A stretch of 36,236 bases of DNA from Bacteroidales bacterium UBA4814 (lineage in GTDB: Bacteria; Bacteroidota; Bacteroidia; Bacteroidales; UBA7960). The DNA is taken from the NCBI GenBank assembly GCA_002402465.1, contig DHFW01000051.1, positions 1 through 36,236 of the forward strand, read 5' to 3'. Shown one piece after another: positions 1-9,421 of this stretch (its first letter is position 1; the number at the start of each line of letters is the position of its first letter). The translations under genes were made by a program, and so were the position numbers. A model generated the notes under the pieces. The model was not told the origin of the DNA. It searched no databases and saw nothing but the letters and a program-made list of their open reading frames with translations.

Positions 1-24
1 TATTGATTTCATAAGGCTGGTGGG

Positions 25-2388
25 TTAGTGGCTAATAATGATTTTCCTGAACCGGCAAATATTTTTTTCAACGAGTAATCCAACAACATATATTCCCGGG
101 CCCATTGAAGGGCTGATATTTATTCTCCAGGGAAAACTTTCAGTATCTAATTGCTCACGGTTTACTAATCTTCCTGTTTCAGTAAATAAAACCAATTCAA
201 TTGGTAAGTTCTTTAGGGCAATATCTTCCAATAATCCCTGTTTTTCGGGAATAATGAAAAATGGTCCCCTGCCAGGATTGGGATAAACCACGAAATCGCA
301 ATCATTTTCATTTGGTTCGTCTTCCAAATCGAACATTACTTCCAATGCTCCACCGCCCTCATTTATTCCGGCTGAGTTGGCGGTGTTTACGAAAACATCA
401 ACCAAAAACTCATGATTTACCTGGCAATTGTTAAAATCGGCAGCTTGCAGTGAAAAAATAAAAGAGCCTTGCTCCATGCTATTCCCGTCAAGGATAAAAA
501 CTGGTTGGGTTGAGCCATTTGACCATAGGTAGCTGTAGTACTCTCCGGGATATATTTCCAGAACCTGCCCGGGACTTAAACTGTAATAATCATTGATTAA
601 TGGTTGTAAAACTTCATAGTAAGAAACAAGCATGCTGGCTTCAGCCCTGCAGCCGCTCTGGTTAATGGCCACTGCATGATAATTGCCTGGTTCAGTTGCC
701 AGAAGGGCGTTTCCGGTGTCTCCTGTACTCCAAAAAACCTCGGCATTGGCGTCAACCAAAAGCAAGGTGGTTCCCCCGAAAGGGCATATCAATTCATTAC
801 CAGTAATCTGAATGTCAAACTCAGGCAAAACATCAACAAAAATGGTATCTTTAATAACACACCCGTATTGATCAATTACTTCGAGGGTTACCATACCGCT
901 TTCAGCAACAAGGAATTGCTGACCTGAAATACTGTTGTTCCATAAATAACCCGCATAACCAGTACCGGCATCGAGTATGCCAAAGCCACAAAACACTGTG
1001 TCGGCAGGCAGTTTGGGTCCCAAGGCAAAATCGCAGTCTTTAAGTTTCATTTCAAACATTTCTTGCCCGTCATTTTCAAAAGGCATGTTGAAAAACCCCA
1101 GACCTGGCTCCCTGTTAACTCCAAAAACGGAAAAGACGCCTTGTTCAAAATCTTGTGCTATACCTGACATGATGTTGTGTTCATTACCGGCAAGGCTTAT
1201 CCAAAGTGGAACACCTTCCGGGCTATACCTGGCCAAAAACCATTCATAGGTAAATTCTTCCGTTTCAAATTCCCAGTCCCCTAAATTTAGAACGCCCCTG
1301 TAATTGGCCCAAATGTACAAGTGGTTTTCACTATTTTTAATCAGACCACCAAAGCGTTTATCGGATGCCCCTAAAATGGTTTTCCTCCATGCCTCGTTGC
1401 CATTAACCATCATTTTGACCAAGAAAAGGTGTTTTCCCGCCTGGTTGTCAAAACCGATACTATCTAATAAAAATTCTCCGGAATATTCTCCGAAAGCTAT
1501 AAATCCTCCTGAGTGCGGGGTGACTCCCACTAATTTCTTTTCGCCTGCACCTTCTGTTAATCTATTCCATTGAATATCGAGATTTGAATTAAATACAGCT
1601 AACATAAAATCGCTGCTTCCATTAGCAGTAATAATTTGGTTGTTTGCATAAAGGGTGTCATTAAAATTAACACCCAACAAAAGCCTGTTTCCCTGAATGG
1701 TTTCAAACGCTCCAACTTCCAATCCAGGTCCGGAAGTAATATTTGCAAACCTTGCAGGCTCACCTTCCGGGTTAATTATTCCAAGAATGACCGATTGATT
1801 TTTTACAGAATATAATGAGTCGTTGAAATAAAATGCTCCGATAAACTCCGTAGCGAAGAAAAAATGACCATCGCGACCGGGCTTAATAAACTGCCTGCCT
1901 CCGTTTGGTATTATTTCTAGCCTTTTGGAAAAAACAAAATCACCTTCAAAATCAACTTTTGCGTAAAAAACATTCTGGTAATCTGTTGAAACAAACTGAT
2001 TGTTGCCCAGCAAAATGGTGTCGGAAAAAACACCGGTAATCAGCCAGCCATCGTTAAGTGAAAGGGCATTATTAATTTGATTATACCCTGAACCTTCAAT
2101 CGTTTTATACCACAACCATTGATCCAGGCTGTCCTTTACTCCAAAAAATCCGCTTCTGACTGAGTTGCTCTCAAGGGTGTCCTGATCAAAATAAAGCTGT
2201 CCCTGGAAGCCACCCGTAACAAGGGTTTCTTTTCTTTCAAGGGGGTCCCTTGTCAATGAAAGGCTGTAGAATGAATAATCGCCAGGAAAAAATTCCGGTT
2301 CCATAGCGCCAACCTTTGGCAACTCCTGGGCATTTGCCCGCAAAATAATTGAAAGGACAAATAAAAAATAAATCAGCCTGGTTTTCAT
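25..2388 (-). CDS. Secreted T9SS type A sorting-domain protein
   Basis: The protein has 787 residues. A signal peptide covers about residues 1-20 (hydrophobic LIYFLFVLSIIL, then ANA|Q), so it leaves the cytoplasm by Sec. Residues about 30-450 contain repeated beta-rich units of the kind seen in large secreted Bacteroidota proteins, with recurring phrases about a value, a GN or a DTL turn. Residues about 450-640 contain Ig/PKD-like segments with WNNS, WSTGDTG and WSNGS turns. From about residue 697 comes CDFVVYPNPGRGPFF, the start of a typical T9SS type A C-terminal sorting domain, which continues to the end (GIYVVGLL.EKNICRFRKIIIS). Family knowledge says such proteins cross the outer membrane through the PorV/Sov machinery and are released or anchored. 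The passenger function is unknown; no catalytic motif was seen. The gene starts 19 bases after the RHS gene stops, so the two probably form one transcription unit with this gene second. The start is an ATG at 2388. Confidence 0.88.
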   Translation of the reverse strand: MKTRLIYFLFVLSIILRANAQELPKVGAMEPEFFPGDYSFYSLSLTRDPLERKETLVTGGFQGQLYFDQDTLESNSVRSGFFGVKDSLDQWLWYKTIEGSGYNQINNALSLNDGWLITGVFSDTILLGNNQFVSTDYQNVFYAKVDFEGDFVFSKRLEIIPNGGRQFIKPGRDGHFFFATEFIGAFYFNDSLYSVKNQSVILGIINPEGEPARFANITSGPGLEVGAFETIQGNRLLLGVNFNDTLYANNQIITANGSSDFMLAVFNSNLDIQWNRLTEGAGEKKLVGVTPHSGGFIAFGEYSGEFLLDSIGFDNQAGKHLFLVKMMVNGNEAWRKTILGASDKRFGGLIKNSENHLYIWANYRGVLNLGDWEFETEEFTYEWFLARYSPEGVPLWISLAGNEHNIMSGIAQDFEQGVFSVFGVNREPGLGFFNMPFENDGQEMFEMKLKDCDFALGPKLPADTVFCGFGILDAGTGYAGYLWNNSISGQQFLVAESGMVTLEVIDQYGCVIKDTIFVDVLPEFDIQITGNELICPFGGTTLLLVDANAEVFWSTGDTGNALLATEPGNYHAVAINQSGCRAEASMLVSYYEVLQPLINDYYSLSPGQVLEIYPGEYYSYLWSNGSTQPVFILDGNSMEQGSFIFSLQAADFNNCQVNHEFLVDVFVNTANSAGINEGGGALEVMFDLEDEPNENDCDFVVYPNPGRGPFFIIPEKQGLLEDIALKNLPIELVLFTETGRLVNREQLDTESFPWRINISPSMGPGIYVVGLLVEKNICRFRKIIISH

Positions 2389-2407
2389 TTCTTTTGTTTT
2401 TCAGTTA

Positions 2408-5242
2408 TTATTTTGCTAGGTACTGAGGTTGAGCGTAGTGGTACTCATTTTCTTCAAGGATTTTCCCATCCTGATCGCGAATGGCCTTCAGGCGGCCGAA
2501 TGAATCATACTCATAGAAAATAGTCTGCCCACGGGGATCGGTGATTGAGGTGACACCAACAAGGGGTTTGTGGGTATAGGTGGTTATCATTACCATGGGC
2601 GGGGCATCACCCCTGATTTGGTTGTTAAGGTTTATAATACCTGCTCGGTCGCTTGCCGTCAAATCCCCTGTGAAATTCTCAAGCTGCTGAATTAGGTTTT
2701 TAAGATTGGACGGAATTTGGTTTTGGCTTATGTTTTCAAGTTTTGCGATAGGAAGGGTGTGGTTGTAGCCCCAGATATAAGATGCTGGGAATGTAAGAAT
2801 TTCCGATTCAATAAGCCTGTGACTTAAAGGGTCATATTCATATTTTCCGAAAAGTTTATAACTGCCCTCACCCGTTGATTGGTTTTCAGTTTCCCAGGCA
2901 TACTGTTTTAAAACCTGTCCCTTATCATTAAGGAATAGCTTACTTCCTTCAATCTTTAAGGAACCATCAGAAAATTTTTCGGAAAGAAGGGGGATGCTAA
3001 TTATGTTTGCATCAATAAGTGAATTGCGAACTGTATCTGAAATCCAGCCAGTATTATCATCAACTACATACCTAAATGTGTTTTTTTCAGTGTCGGCAAC
3101 TTGGTTATTTTCACCAATCCGAGAGGTTTGTTGTTCAGTTAACAGTTGATTCTCATTGTAATTAAAGGTTGTAATGGTTTTAACTTTTTTGTTGTCAAAA
3201 AACTCAACCAAAACTTGACTCTGTAACTTTTTGTCCATCCCCAAAAAAGAGAATTGTATTAATGGGGGGTAAAAAATACTAATATTTGGACACATAGCAA
3301 TACAACTACAAAAAACCCCCGTAGTATTGCAACTTATGAATCCCTTATAAAAATAAGGGTCGTTGTCAAAAAACAAAAACTGCTCTTTCTCGAAATCATT
3401 ATCGCCATTACTGCTTGGCTGAAAACCAAAGTTTCGAATACTTTTTTTAAGTGTATCTCCCATCAAATCAACTTCAATAGTTTTATAATTGCTCCAGCTT
3501 TGATAATTAAATTCACTTTCGAGCTGAAAAAAGTTAGTTTTATATCCATTTCCTGGGTAAATGGTTTTAATTTCTTTGTATCCAAAAAATGAATAGTTTG
3601 GGGCCAAACTAAAAATAGGGTTTATTTTATTTGAAGAATATTGGTTAACCGGGTAACAGAAACTATGGGTTTCAAGTGAGATGTGGCTAAACTCAAAGAA
3701 AGGTTGGCCGACCACCCTTTTTTCATTTGACAATACTCCATTATATTCATATTCTCTTTCCCCAACTATATTGTTTTCACGGTCATTATCAATAGTTCTT
3801 CGCAACCTTAAACCCGGATAATAAACAAATTGTTGTCCGTTACGATCTCTATTAGGCTCCCAAAAGAAACTGGTACTTCCCCCAGTTGGGAAAATAATTT
3901 TTTCTAAAACCCCAAACTGAATGCTTGTGTGGCAGACCTCCCTGTTTGCAGGGGTATAAACTCCTGCTGGCATGATTGGTATCATATGAAATTGTTGGTT
4001 GTTGTTGATATATCCAAAAACATCTTGTTTAAAAGATCCTAGGGCGGGAATTGCGCCAGAATTATATTCAAACGAGTAGAGATTTTCTGGTACATCGTTT
4101 TCACCAATAAACCTGACCTCCTTTAATCTAAGCCAGTTTATATACTGTGAGGAAGGGGTAGGATATTGATCGTAGACAAACCTAACTTGTTTAATCGGAT
4201 ATGAGAGGTCATTCTTTTGGAATATTTTAATTGTATCCAGTTTTGCTTTCATTACTGGTAAGGTTTCGTCAAAACTATAGCAAAACTTAACAATTTCATG
4301 ATCAGTTGAAATTCTTTTTACAAGTTGAATGCGTGCATCACTTCTAACCGATGTGGGTTTAATTCCTAATATTCCCTCAGGATAGGACACCCCGGCCATG
4401 TATGCTTCTTCTGTATAAACCCAACTATCAATATAAAACCCTGTGCTGTACTCGTATTCCTCATACTCAAAAAGAATTTCATTCCCAATACTGCTTTTTA
4501 TTTTACTGGGTTTCCAAACAACGGGAAATTCAGCAAGGAATGGACCCGAATAATCAAGTGTCCGAGTCCAGTTTTTTTCTTTTTTATCCATCAGATATGA
4601 TATGCCAGTGCTTGTTACAATCTTAAAATAATCAAGCGTTTCATTAAAATCGATTACCAAGTTTGATTTCAGTGCTTCCAGATAACCCCCATCTCTTCTA
4701 AAAATAAATCTTCCACTTCCTTCAGGAATTGAATATGAAAATAAATCTGGTGCATGGTCTAACTGAAGAGTGTAAAAATCTTTATTGTATTCGGTATCAA
4801 CATGACAAGGAACATGGGTGGCATTATTTAACTTTTCGTGGAAATTATTTCCTCCCATGTTTCTCCATCCAACTGGACCAAGGGCTGCTTCGTCAGGTAC
4901 CCCCACAATGTTTCTTGAAACCATTCCCCCAGTACTAAGCGCCCATTTAAGTCCAACCGGTGTAGGAATTTCGTTTACCCTAATACCGTCTGCCGCATAG
5001 CTTATGGTTATAGGAATTTCCACGTTGTCTAACACAATGGTGTGTATGGGTATCGTAATGTCAGGCAATCCATTATTTCCGTTGTTCTGAATATCCCCGT
5101 ATGTGGTAATTATACTAGCTTCAGGGGTTTTTGGAATAAAGTTTCCCGAACTAATTAAGCCTTGGCTAATTCCTTGCCCATGCCAAACTAGACTAAAAGC
5201 AAGCATCAACTGAAATGCAATTCTAAAATTTTTCACTTTCAT
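2408..5242 (-). CDS. Secreted RHS-repeat domain protein (Bacteroidota type)
   Basis: The protein has 944 residues. It begins with a signal peptide (about residues 1-25; hydrophobic FQLMLAFSLVW). The N-terminal part (about 40-110) has PEASIITTYGDIQ and GLPDITIPIHTI, followed by ISYAADGIRVNEIPTPVGLKW, the entry module of large Bacteroidota RHS proteins. One clear YD unit lies near the C-terminus (about 905-930: YEYDSFGRLKAIRDQDGKI), and the protein ends shortly after it. There is no RHS core-and-toxin tip (no DPxGxxxG cleavage motif) and no recognisable C-terminal toxin domain, so this is not evidently a polymorphic toxin. No T9SS sorting domain is visible either. It is the first gene of a pair with the T9SS protein downstream (19-base gap). 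A surface or secreted structural role is an inference only. Start ATG at 5242. Confidence 0.82.
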   Translation of the reverse strand: MKVKNFRIAFQLMLAFSLVWHGQGISQGLISSGNFIPKTPEASIITTYGDIQNNGNNGLPDITIPIHTIVLDNVEIPITISYAADGIRVNEIPTPVGLKWALSTGGMVSRNIVGVPDEAALGPVGWRNMGGNNFHEKLNNATHVPCHVDTEYNKDFYTLQLDHAPDLFSYSIPEGSGRFIFRRDGGYLEALKSNLVIDFNETLDYFKIVTSTGISYLMDKKEKNWTRTLDYSGPFLAEFPVVWKPSKIKSSIGNEILFEYEEYEYSTGFYIDSWVYTEEAYMAGVSYPEGILGIKPTSVRSDARIQLVKRISTDHEIVKFCYSFDETLPVMKAKLDTIKIFQKNDLSYPIKQVRFVYDQYPTPSSQYINWLRLKEVRFIGENDVPENLYSFEYNSGAIPALGSFKQDVFGYINNNQQFHMIPIMPAGVYTPANREVCHTSIQFGVLEKIIFPTGGSTSFFWEPNRDRNGQQFVYYPGLRLRRTIDNDRENNIVGEREYEYNGVLSNEKRVVGQPFFEFSHISLETHSFCYPVNQYSSNKINPIFSLAPNYSFFGYKEIKTIYPGNGYKTNFFQLESEFNYQSWSNYKTIEVDLMGDTLKKSIRNFGFQPSSNGDNDFEKEQFLFFDNDPYFYKGFISCNTTGVFCSCIAMCPNISIFYPPLIQFSFLGMDKKLQSQVLVEFFDNKKVKTITTFNYNENQLLTEQQTSRIGENNQVADTEKNTFRYVVDDNTGWISDTVRNSLIDANIISIPLLSEKFSDGSLKIEGSKLFLNDKGQVLKQYAWETENQSTGEGSYKLFGKYEYDPLSHRLIESEILTFPASYIWGYNHTLPIAKLENISQNQIPSNLKNLIQQLENFTGDLTASDRAGIINLNNQIRGDAPPMVMITTYTHKPLVGVTSITDPRGQTIFYEYDSFGRLKAIRDQDGKILEENEYHYAQPQYLAK

Positions 5243-5748
5243 TATGATTTTGTGCGCAAGAAAAGAAAAAAAACTTACATGTCAATGGCTTTTATTTGAA
5301 AAACCCTAATTTTAATTTAATCTAAATAAACATAAAGCATAAAAACATAGCATTAACGATCGACTTCGTGATATTTAATAAGTCATTTACGTATTTTTGT
5401 TTATGTTTAACAAAAACTCTCCAAAGGGCGTATTTGTGTATTTTTTGAGGTGTGGACAACAATGGGTTTTGGGGAAGAAGTTTAAATGAAAAAAACAAAA
5501 ATTTCTTCCCTGCAGGTTCAGTTCCTTTTCTTATTTCTTTACGCCTTACCAACAATTGTCTGAAAATTCAATTGTCAGGCAAGTTCTTTTTCAGTGTTTT
5601 ATTTTTCTGTCAAAATTATCTGCTTAATTAGCTTATCCCAGGGCGTTTTTTGGTTTAAACAAAAACTCTATTTGTTTTTAAAAGGATAATTAAAAAAATC
5701 ATCACATTTTCCACAATCAACTCTTAAATTGAGGTAAAGAAATGCAGC

Positions 5749-5827
5749 CCTTTCCTTTCTCCTTCCTTCCAACTTCCTTTCTCCTTCCCTTTAAGTCCCT
5801 TTCAGCTCCCTTTCAAATCTCCTCCCA
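5749..5827. repeat. Polypyrimidine tract with short direct repeats
   Basis: On the plus strand this is almost only C and T, with repeating units such as CCTTTC, CTTCC and TCCCTTT. The phrase TTTCTCCTTCC occurs twice, about 20 bases apart. It is non-coding. It could be a slippage product or a structural (triplex-prone) spacer; the function is unknown. Confidence 0.55.
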
Positions 5828-5878
5828 CAAGAGCATGGTAAGAGCAAGGTATGAGGAGGGATTGGTACTGCTATATTA

Positions 5879-5909
5879 GTCGGGGCGCGACTTGGAGTCG
5901 CACCCCGAC
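5879..5909. repeat. 31-base palindrome (REP-like hairpin)
   Basis: Arms GTCGGGGCGCGACT and AGTCGCACCCCGAC are separated by TGG. The two 14-base arms are complementary except for one C:A position. The downstream 50 bases repeat the core TCGCACCCCG, CCGCACCCTGAC in decayed form. It lies between the RHS gene and the secDF terminator, in non-coding DNA, which fits an interspersed palindromic repeat rather than a terminator, as no T-run follows. Confidence 0.7.
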
Positions 5910-5973
5910 TGGCATTCGAATCGCACCCCGCCTCTGACATTGGTGCCGCACCCTGACTTTGTGCTGCAAAAAT

Positions 5974-6005
5974 AAAAAAGCCGCTGGGTCGCAGCGACTT
6001 TTTTT
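5974..6005 (-). terminator. Rho-independent terminator of secDF (both-strand form)
   Basis: In the minus direction AGTCGCTG pairs with CAGCGGCT (8 pairs, one G-T) around a short loop and is followed by a T-run. A matching T-run on the other strand would let it act in both directions. It lies 15 bases past the secDF stop codon. Confidence 0.85.
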
Positions 6006-6020
6006 AGTGCAAAGAAATTT

Positions 6021-9000
6021 TTAGTGGGCTTTTTTGTCTTTCTTCCTGAGCAAAAGGTCATACGCAATCGGCGTTGCGTTGAACAACGAAGAGTAAGTAC
6101 CCACAGCAATACCGATGAGCAGTGCAAAGGCAAAACCACGGATCACCTCGCCGCCGAAGAGGAAAATGATAAACAACACGGCCAGGGTGGTACCCGAAGT
6201 GTTGAATGTACGCGAAAGCGTGGAGTTAAGCGCCAGGTTGATGTTGGTCTTAATTTCCCTTTTCGGGAAAAGGGTCATATTTTCGCGGATACGGTCGAAA
6301 ATAACCACAGTATCGTTTATCGAATACCCAATTATGGTCAGAATGGCCGCGATAAAGGTTTGGTCGACCTCCATAGTCCATGGCACAATGTTGTGCAGGA
6401 GCGAGTATAGCGAAATCACGATAATGGAGTCGTGAGCTAGCGAAGCCAGACCGCCAACACCAAACTGCCATTTATTGAACCTCACGGCAATGTAGAAGAA
6501 AATTATAATCAGGGCAATGATAACGGCGATCACCGCATTGATCTTAATATCACGGGCCACCGTAGGTCCGACTTTTTGTGAGCTCAACCTGCCTATCACT
6601 TTAGCATCATCGTCGCTGGTAAATTCGGCGTAGGTAATGGGCGAATTATAAAAGCCGGCAATTCCATCGAAAATCCTCCTTTCGGCCAGCGAATCGGCTT
6701 CGGCGCTGTCGTCATCAATCAGGTAACGGGTAGTAATTTTCACCTGGCTGTTGGGGCCAAAGGTCTTCACCTCGGGCGCTTCACCAAGCTCATCCATAAG
6801 GGCAGCACGAATGTCGAGGGTGTTCACATCCTGGTCGAAACGCACCACATAGCTGCGTCCGCCACTGAAATCGACACCAAAACTGAAGCCCCTTAGGAAA
6901 AGTGAGCTAAGACCTATCACAACCACCACAGCAGAGATAATATAAAATTTCTTGCGCACACCCATGAAGTCGAAGTTTACTTTGGTAAGCATATCCTTCG
7001 AAAGTTTAGTATCGAAATTGATATGAACGTTTTTCTCAACCCAGCGGTCGAAGATCAGCCTCGATAAGAAAATAGCAGTAAAGAGCGAAGAAATAATACC
7101 AATAATCAGCGTGGTGGCAAAGCCTTGAACCGGACCCGAGCCAAAAATATAAAGTACAATACCAGTAAGCAGCGTGGTCACGTTACCGTCGACAATAGCG
7201 GAATAAGCATTTTTATAACCATCTGAGATAGCCAGTTTCTGTCCTTTCCCAGACCGGAGCTCTTCCAGAATACGTTCGTAAATAATTACGTTGGCATCCA
7301 CGGCCATACCCAGGGTAAGCACGATACCGGCAATACCGGGCAGGGTAAGCACGGCACCCAAAGAAGCCAGCACACCAAAAATGAAGAAAATGTTGGCCAC
7401 CAGTGCGAAGTCGGCCACAATACCGGCGCGGCTGTAGTATATGCCCATGTATATAAGAACAATAACAAAAGCAATAATAAAGCTGGTGAAACCACTCTGA
7501 ATGGCTTCACGCCCCAGCGAAGGACCTACGATAGCCTCTTCGACAATGCGTGCAGGTGCAGGCAGTGAACCGGCACGAAGAATGTTGGCAAGGTCTTGCG
7601 CTTCTGCTACGGAAAACTGTCCGGTAATCTGCGAACGGCCACCTGCAATTTCTGTTTGTACAACAGGGAAGGAATACACATAGTCATCGAGCACGATGGC
7701 AATGGCACGGCCAATATTGTCGGCGGTGAGCCTGCGCCAAATGCGGGCACCGTCGCTGTTCATGGTCATGGTAATTTCCACTTGTCCGGTTGGGCTATAG
7801 TCCTGACGGGCATCTACAATCACATCACCGGTAAGCGGGGCGGCACCGTCGCGTGTAGTTTGTTTGATGGCCACCAGTTCGTGTACGTTTTCGTTGCCAC
7901 GAACGGGCTTCACATTCCATAAAAGCTGCATGTTGCGCGGGAAGATGCCGAGGTTGCGGGCCTGACGAAGCAGGTTGTTAACGCGAGCGGTATCCTGAAC
8001 GGCTGCATAACCCACCACCGGACCCTGTCCGGGAAACATCTGCCCCATTTCATTTTGCATGAAAGCAGGGGTCAAGTAGGCGAACAAGGGGTTCTCGCGG
8101 GCAAAATCTTCGAAGGATTCGCTTCCTGGAAGCCCTTGGTCGCCGGCAAGAATGTCGGTAAGATCAGGAATGTCGAGGGTATCCAGTCCGGCTTCGGCCA
8201 TCAACTGGTCTATTTCACTTGGCTCCTCAGTCACAGTTGGTACCTCTTCCATTTCAGCCAGGGTCACTTCCAACTCTTCCTGCTCGGTTGCAATGGTTCC
8301 CTTAAGGCGTTCATTGGCTTCCAAAAAGTATTCGTAAACCTCATCGAAGTTATAGGTTTCCCAAAACTCCAGGCGGGCAGTACCCTGAAGGAGGCGGCGT
8401 ACGCGCTCGGGCTCTTTAATGCCTGGCAGCTCCACCAGGATGCGTCCGGAGGTTTGCAGTTTCTGAATATTAGGCTGGGCTACGCCAAAACGGTCGATAC
8501 GGGTTCGAAGGATTTGGAAAGAACGGTCGATGGCAGCATCCACTTCGCGGCGAAGCACGCGCAGCACCTCGTCGTTGGTCGAGTTGAAGTTGATGCGGTC
8601 GCGCATTTCAACCGTGCTGAAAATGGCTGCCAGGCTGGCGTTGGGGTCAGCTTCCTGAAAGGCGCGTCCGAACAGGGTGATAAAATCTTCCCGGCTGGTA
8701 CGCTGCGCCTCGATGGCACGATCCATTGCAAGCTGGAAAGTGGCGTCGGTGCTGTATCCTGATAAGGCCCTTACAATCTCAGAAACGGAGATTTCAAGGG
8801 TAACGTTCATACCGCCCTTGAGGTCGAGACCCAAGTTCAGCTCGCGCTCTTTCACATCACGATAAGTAAACTTGGCTACGCCAATGTTGAAAACAGGCTG
8901 GTTCATCATAGAGTCGAGATAGAATCGCTCTTGCGAACGGGCAATGGAGTCGGTCAAAAATCTTAAAAGGATCTCATCATCGCCGGCCATTTCACGAGCC

Positions 9001-9140
9001 ATGTTTACAAAACGTTCACTCTGCGCATAATTCCTGGCGTCGCGCTCTACCTTGCGGGTAACAAAGCTGAACGACAGCTGGTAAAGACATACCAAAGCCA
9101 AAGCAATGGCAAAAAACCGTATCAAACCTTTATTTTGCAT
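6021..9140 (-). CDS. secDF: Fused protein translocase subunit SecDF
   Basis: The 1039-residue product joins SecD and SecF, as is usual in Bacteroidota. These inner-membrane proteins use the proton gradient to help SecYEG complete protein export. A first membrane helix lies at about residues 7-26. The SecD motif GLDLKGGMNV starts near residue 103, followed by the large periplasmic P1 region with DRFGVAQPNIQ and GRILVELPG. The five-helix SecD block contains GMAVDANVIIYERI. The SecF half starts near residue 715 with FYIISAVVVVIGL, has its motif GVDFSGGRSY near 754, and ends with a second helical block including TIIGYSINDTVVIFDRIREN. A long acidic insertion with many Glu residues lies around residues 270-330. 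The ATG at 9140 is preceded by a good promoter, and a terminator follows the stop. It is therefore probably transcribed alone. Confidence 0.97.
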   Translation of the reverse strand: MQNKGLIRFFAIALALVCLYQLSFSFVTRKVERDARNYAQSERFVNMAREMAGDDEILLRFLTDSIARSQERFYLDSMMNQPVFNIGVAKFTYRDVKERELNLGLDLKGGMNVTLEISVSEIVRALSGYSTDATFQLAMDRAIEAQRTSREDFITLFGRAFQEADPNASLAAIFSTVEMRDRINFNSTNDEVLRVLRREVDAAIDRSFQILRTRIDRFGVAQPNIQKLQTSGRILVELPGIKEPERVRRLLQGTARLEFWETYNFDEVYEYFLEANERLKGTIATEQEELEVTLAEMEEVPTVTEEPSEIDQLMAEAGLDTLDIPDLTDILAGDQGLPGSESFEDFARENPLFAYLTPAFMQNEMGQMFPGQGPVVGYAAVQDTARVNNLLRQARNLGIFPRNMQLLWNVKPVRGNENVHELVAIKQTTRDGAAPLTGDVIVDARQDYSPTGQVEITMTMNSDGARIWRRLTADNIGRAIAIVLDDYVYSFPVVQTEIAGGRSQITGQFSVAEAQDLANILRAGSLPAPARIVEEAIVGPSLGREAIQSGFTSFIIAFVIVLIYMGIYYSRAGIVADFALVANIFFIFGVLASLGAVLTLPGIAGIVLTLGMAVDANVIIYERILEELRSGKGQKLAISDGYKNAYSAIVDGNVTTLLTGIVLYIFGSGPVQGFATTLIIGIISSLFTAIFLSRLIFDRWVEKNVHINFDTKLSKDMLTKVNFDFMGVRKKFYIISAVVVVIGLSSLFLRGFSFGVDFSGGRSYVVRFDQDVNTLDIRAALMDELGEAPEVKTFGPNSQVKITTRYLIDDDSAEADSLAERRIFDGIAGFYNSPITYAEFTSDDDAKVIGRLSSQKVGPTVARDIKINAVIAVIIALIIIFFYIAVRFNKWQFGVGGLASLAHDSIIVISLYSLLHNIVPWTMEVDQTFIAAILTIIGYSINDTVVIFDRIRENMTLFPKREIKTNINLALNSTLSRTFNTSGTTLAVLFIIFLFGGEVIRGFAFALLIGIAVGTYSSLFNATPIAYDLLLRKKDKKAH

Positions 9141-9172
9141 GTTTTAAAACTTTAATTGTTTTTTTGAGGGTG

Positions 9173-9203
9173 CAAATATAGAATAAGTATTGCTTTTTAC
9201 CAA
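9173..9203 (-). promoter_or_regulatory. Promoter for secDF (Bacteroidota type)
   Basis: Read on the minus strand, TATATTTG (9173-9180) matches TAnnTTTG exactly, and a TTG (9201-9203) lies 20 bases upstream. The -7 element is 33 bases upstream of the secDF ATG. Confidence 0.65.
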
Positions 9204-9368
9204 TGCATGCATGCAAAGGCAAAAAAAATTCTGATTTTCTAAAGGTCAAAACCCTGATTTACAAAGAATAAATGGCGACCTTGGGGCTTATTGAAAAACC
9301 GACCGCAAAGTTATGTGATTTTTCGGTTTATCGAAAAAAACCTTTTTATTTAATTGACTAAGAAAGAT

Positions 9369-9398
9369 AAAAAAAGGGGCGCTGGTTTTCCGCACCCC
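9369..9398 (-). terminator. Terminator of the 2-oxoacid oxidoreductase operon
   Basis: On the minus strand GGGGTGC pairs with GCGCCCC (one T-G pair) and a run of seven T follows. It starts 24 bases after the stop of the gamma-subunit gene. Confidence 0.75.
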
Positions 9399-9421
9399 CG
9401 GTATATTATGGTTATCTTAAA

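Larger units (their letters stand above)
5243..6020. other. Gene-free interval of about 780 bases
   Basis: No convincing gene is present. The first 100 bases upstream of the RHS gene are AT-rich and presumably hold its promoter, but no good TAnnTTTG element was found. Then come an AT-rich stretch, a polypyrimidine tract (5749-5827), a 31-base palindrome (5879-5909) followed by related GC-rich units up to about 5960, and the secDF terminator. A 77-codon open frame on minus (5322-5555) has low-complexity content and no family resemblance. Confidence 0.7.

Noticed and set aside
2408..5242. Polymorphic toxin of the RHS class
   Set aside because: No core cleavage motif, no variable C-terminal toxin and no immunity gene next to it.
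5322..5555. 77-codon open frame on minus
   Set aside because: Low-complexity Lys/Phe-rich translation, no motif, AT-rich non-coding context.
8055..8762. 235-codon open frame on plus
   Set aside because: It is antisense to secDF, has no family resemblance, and secDF is complete with all motifs.
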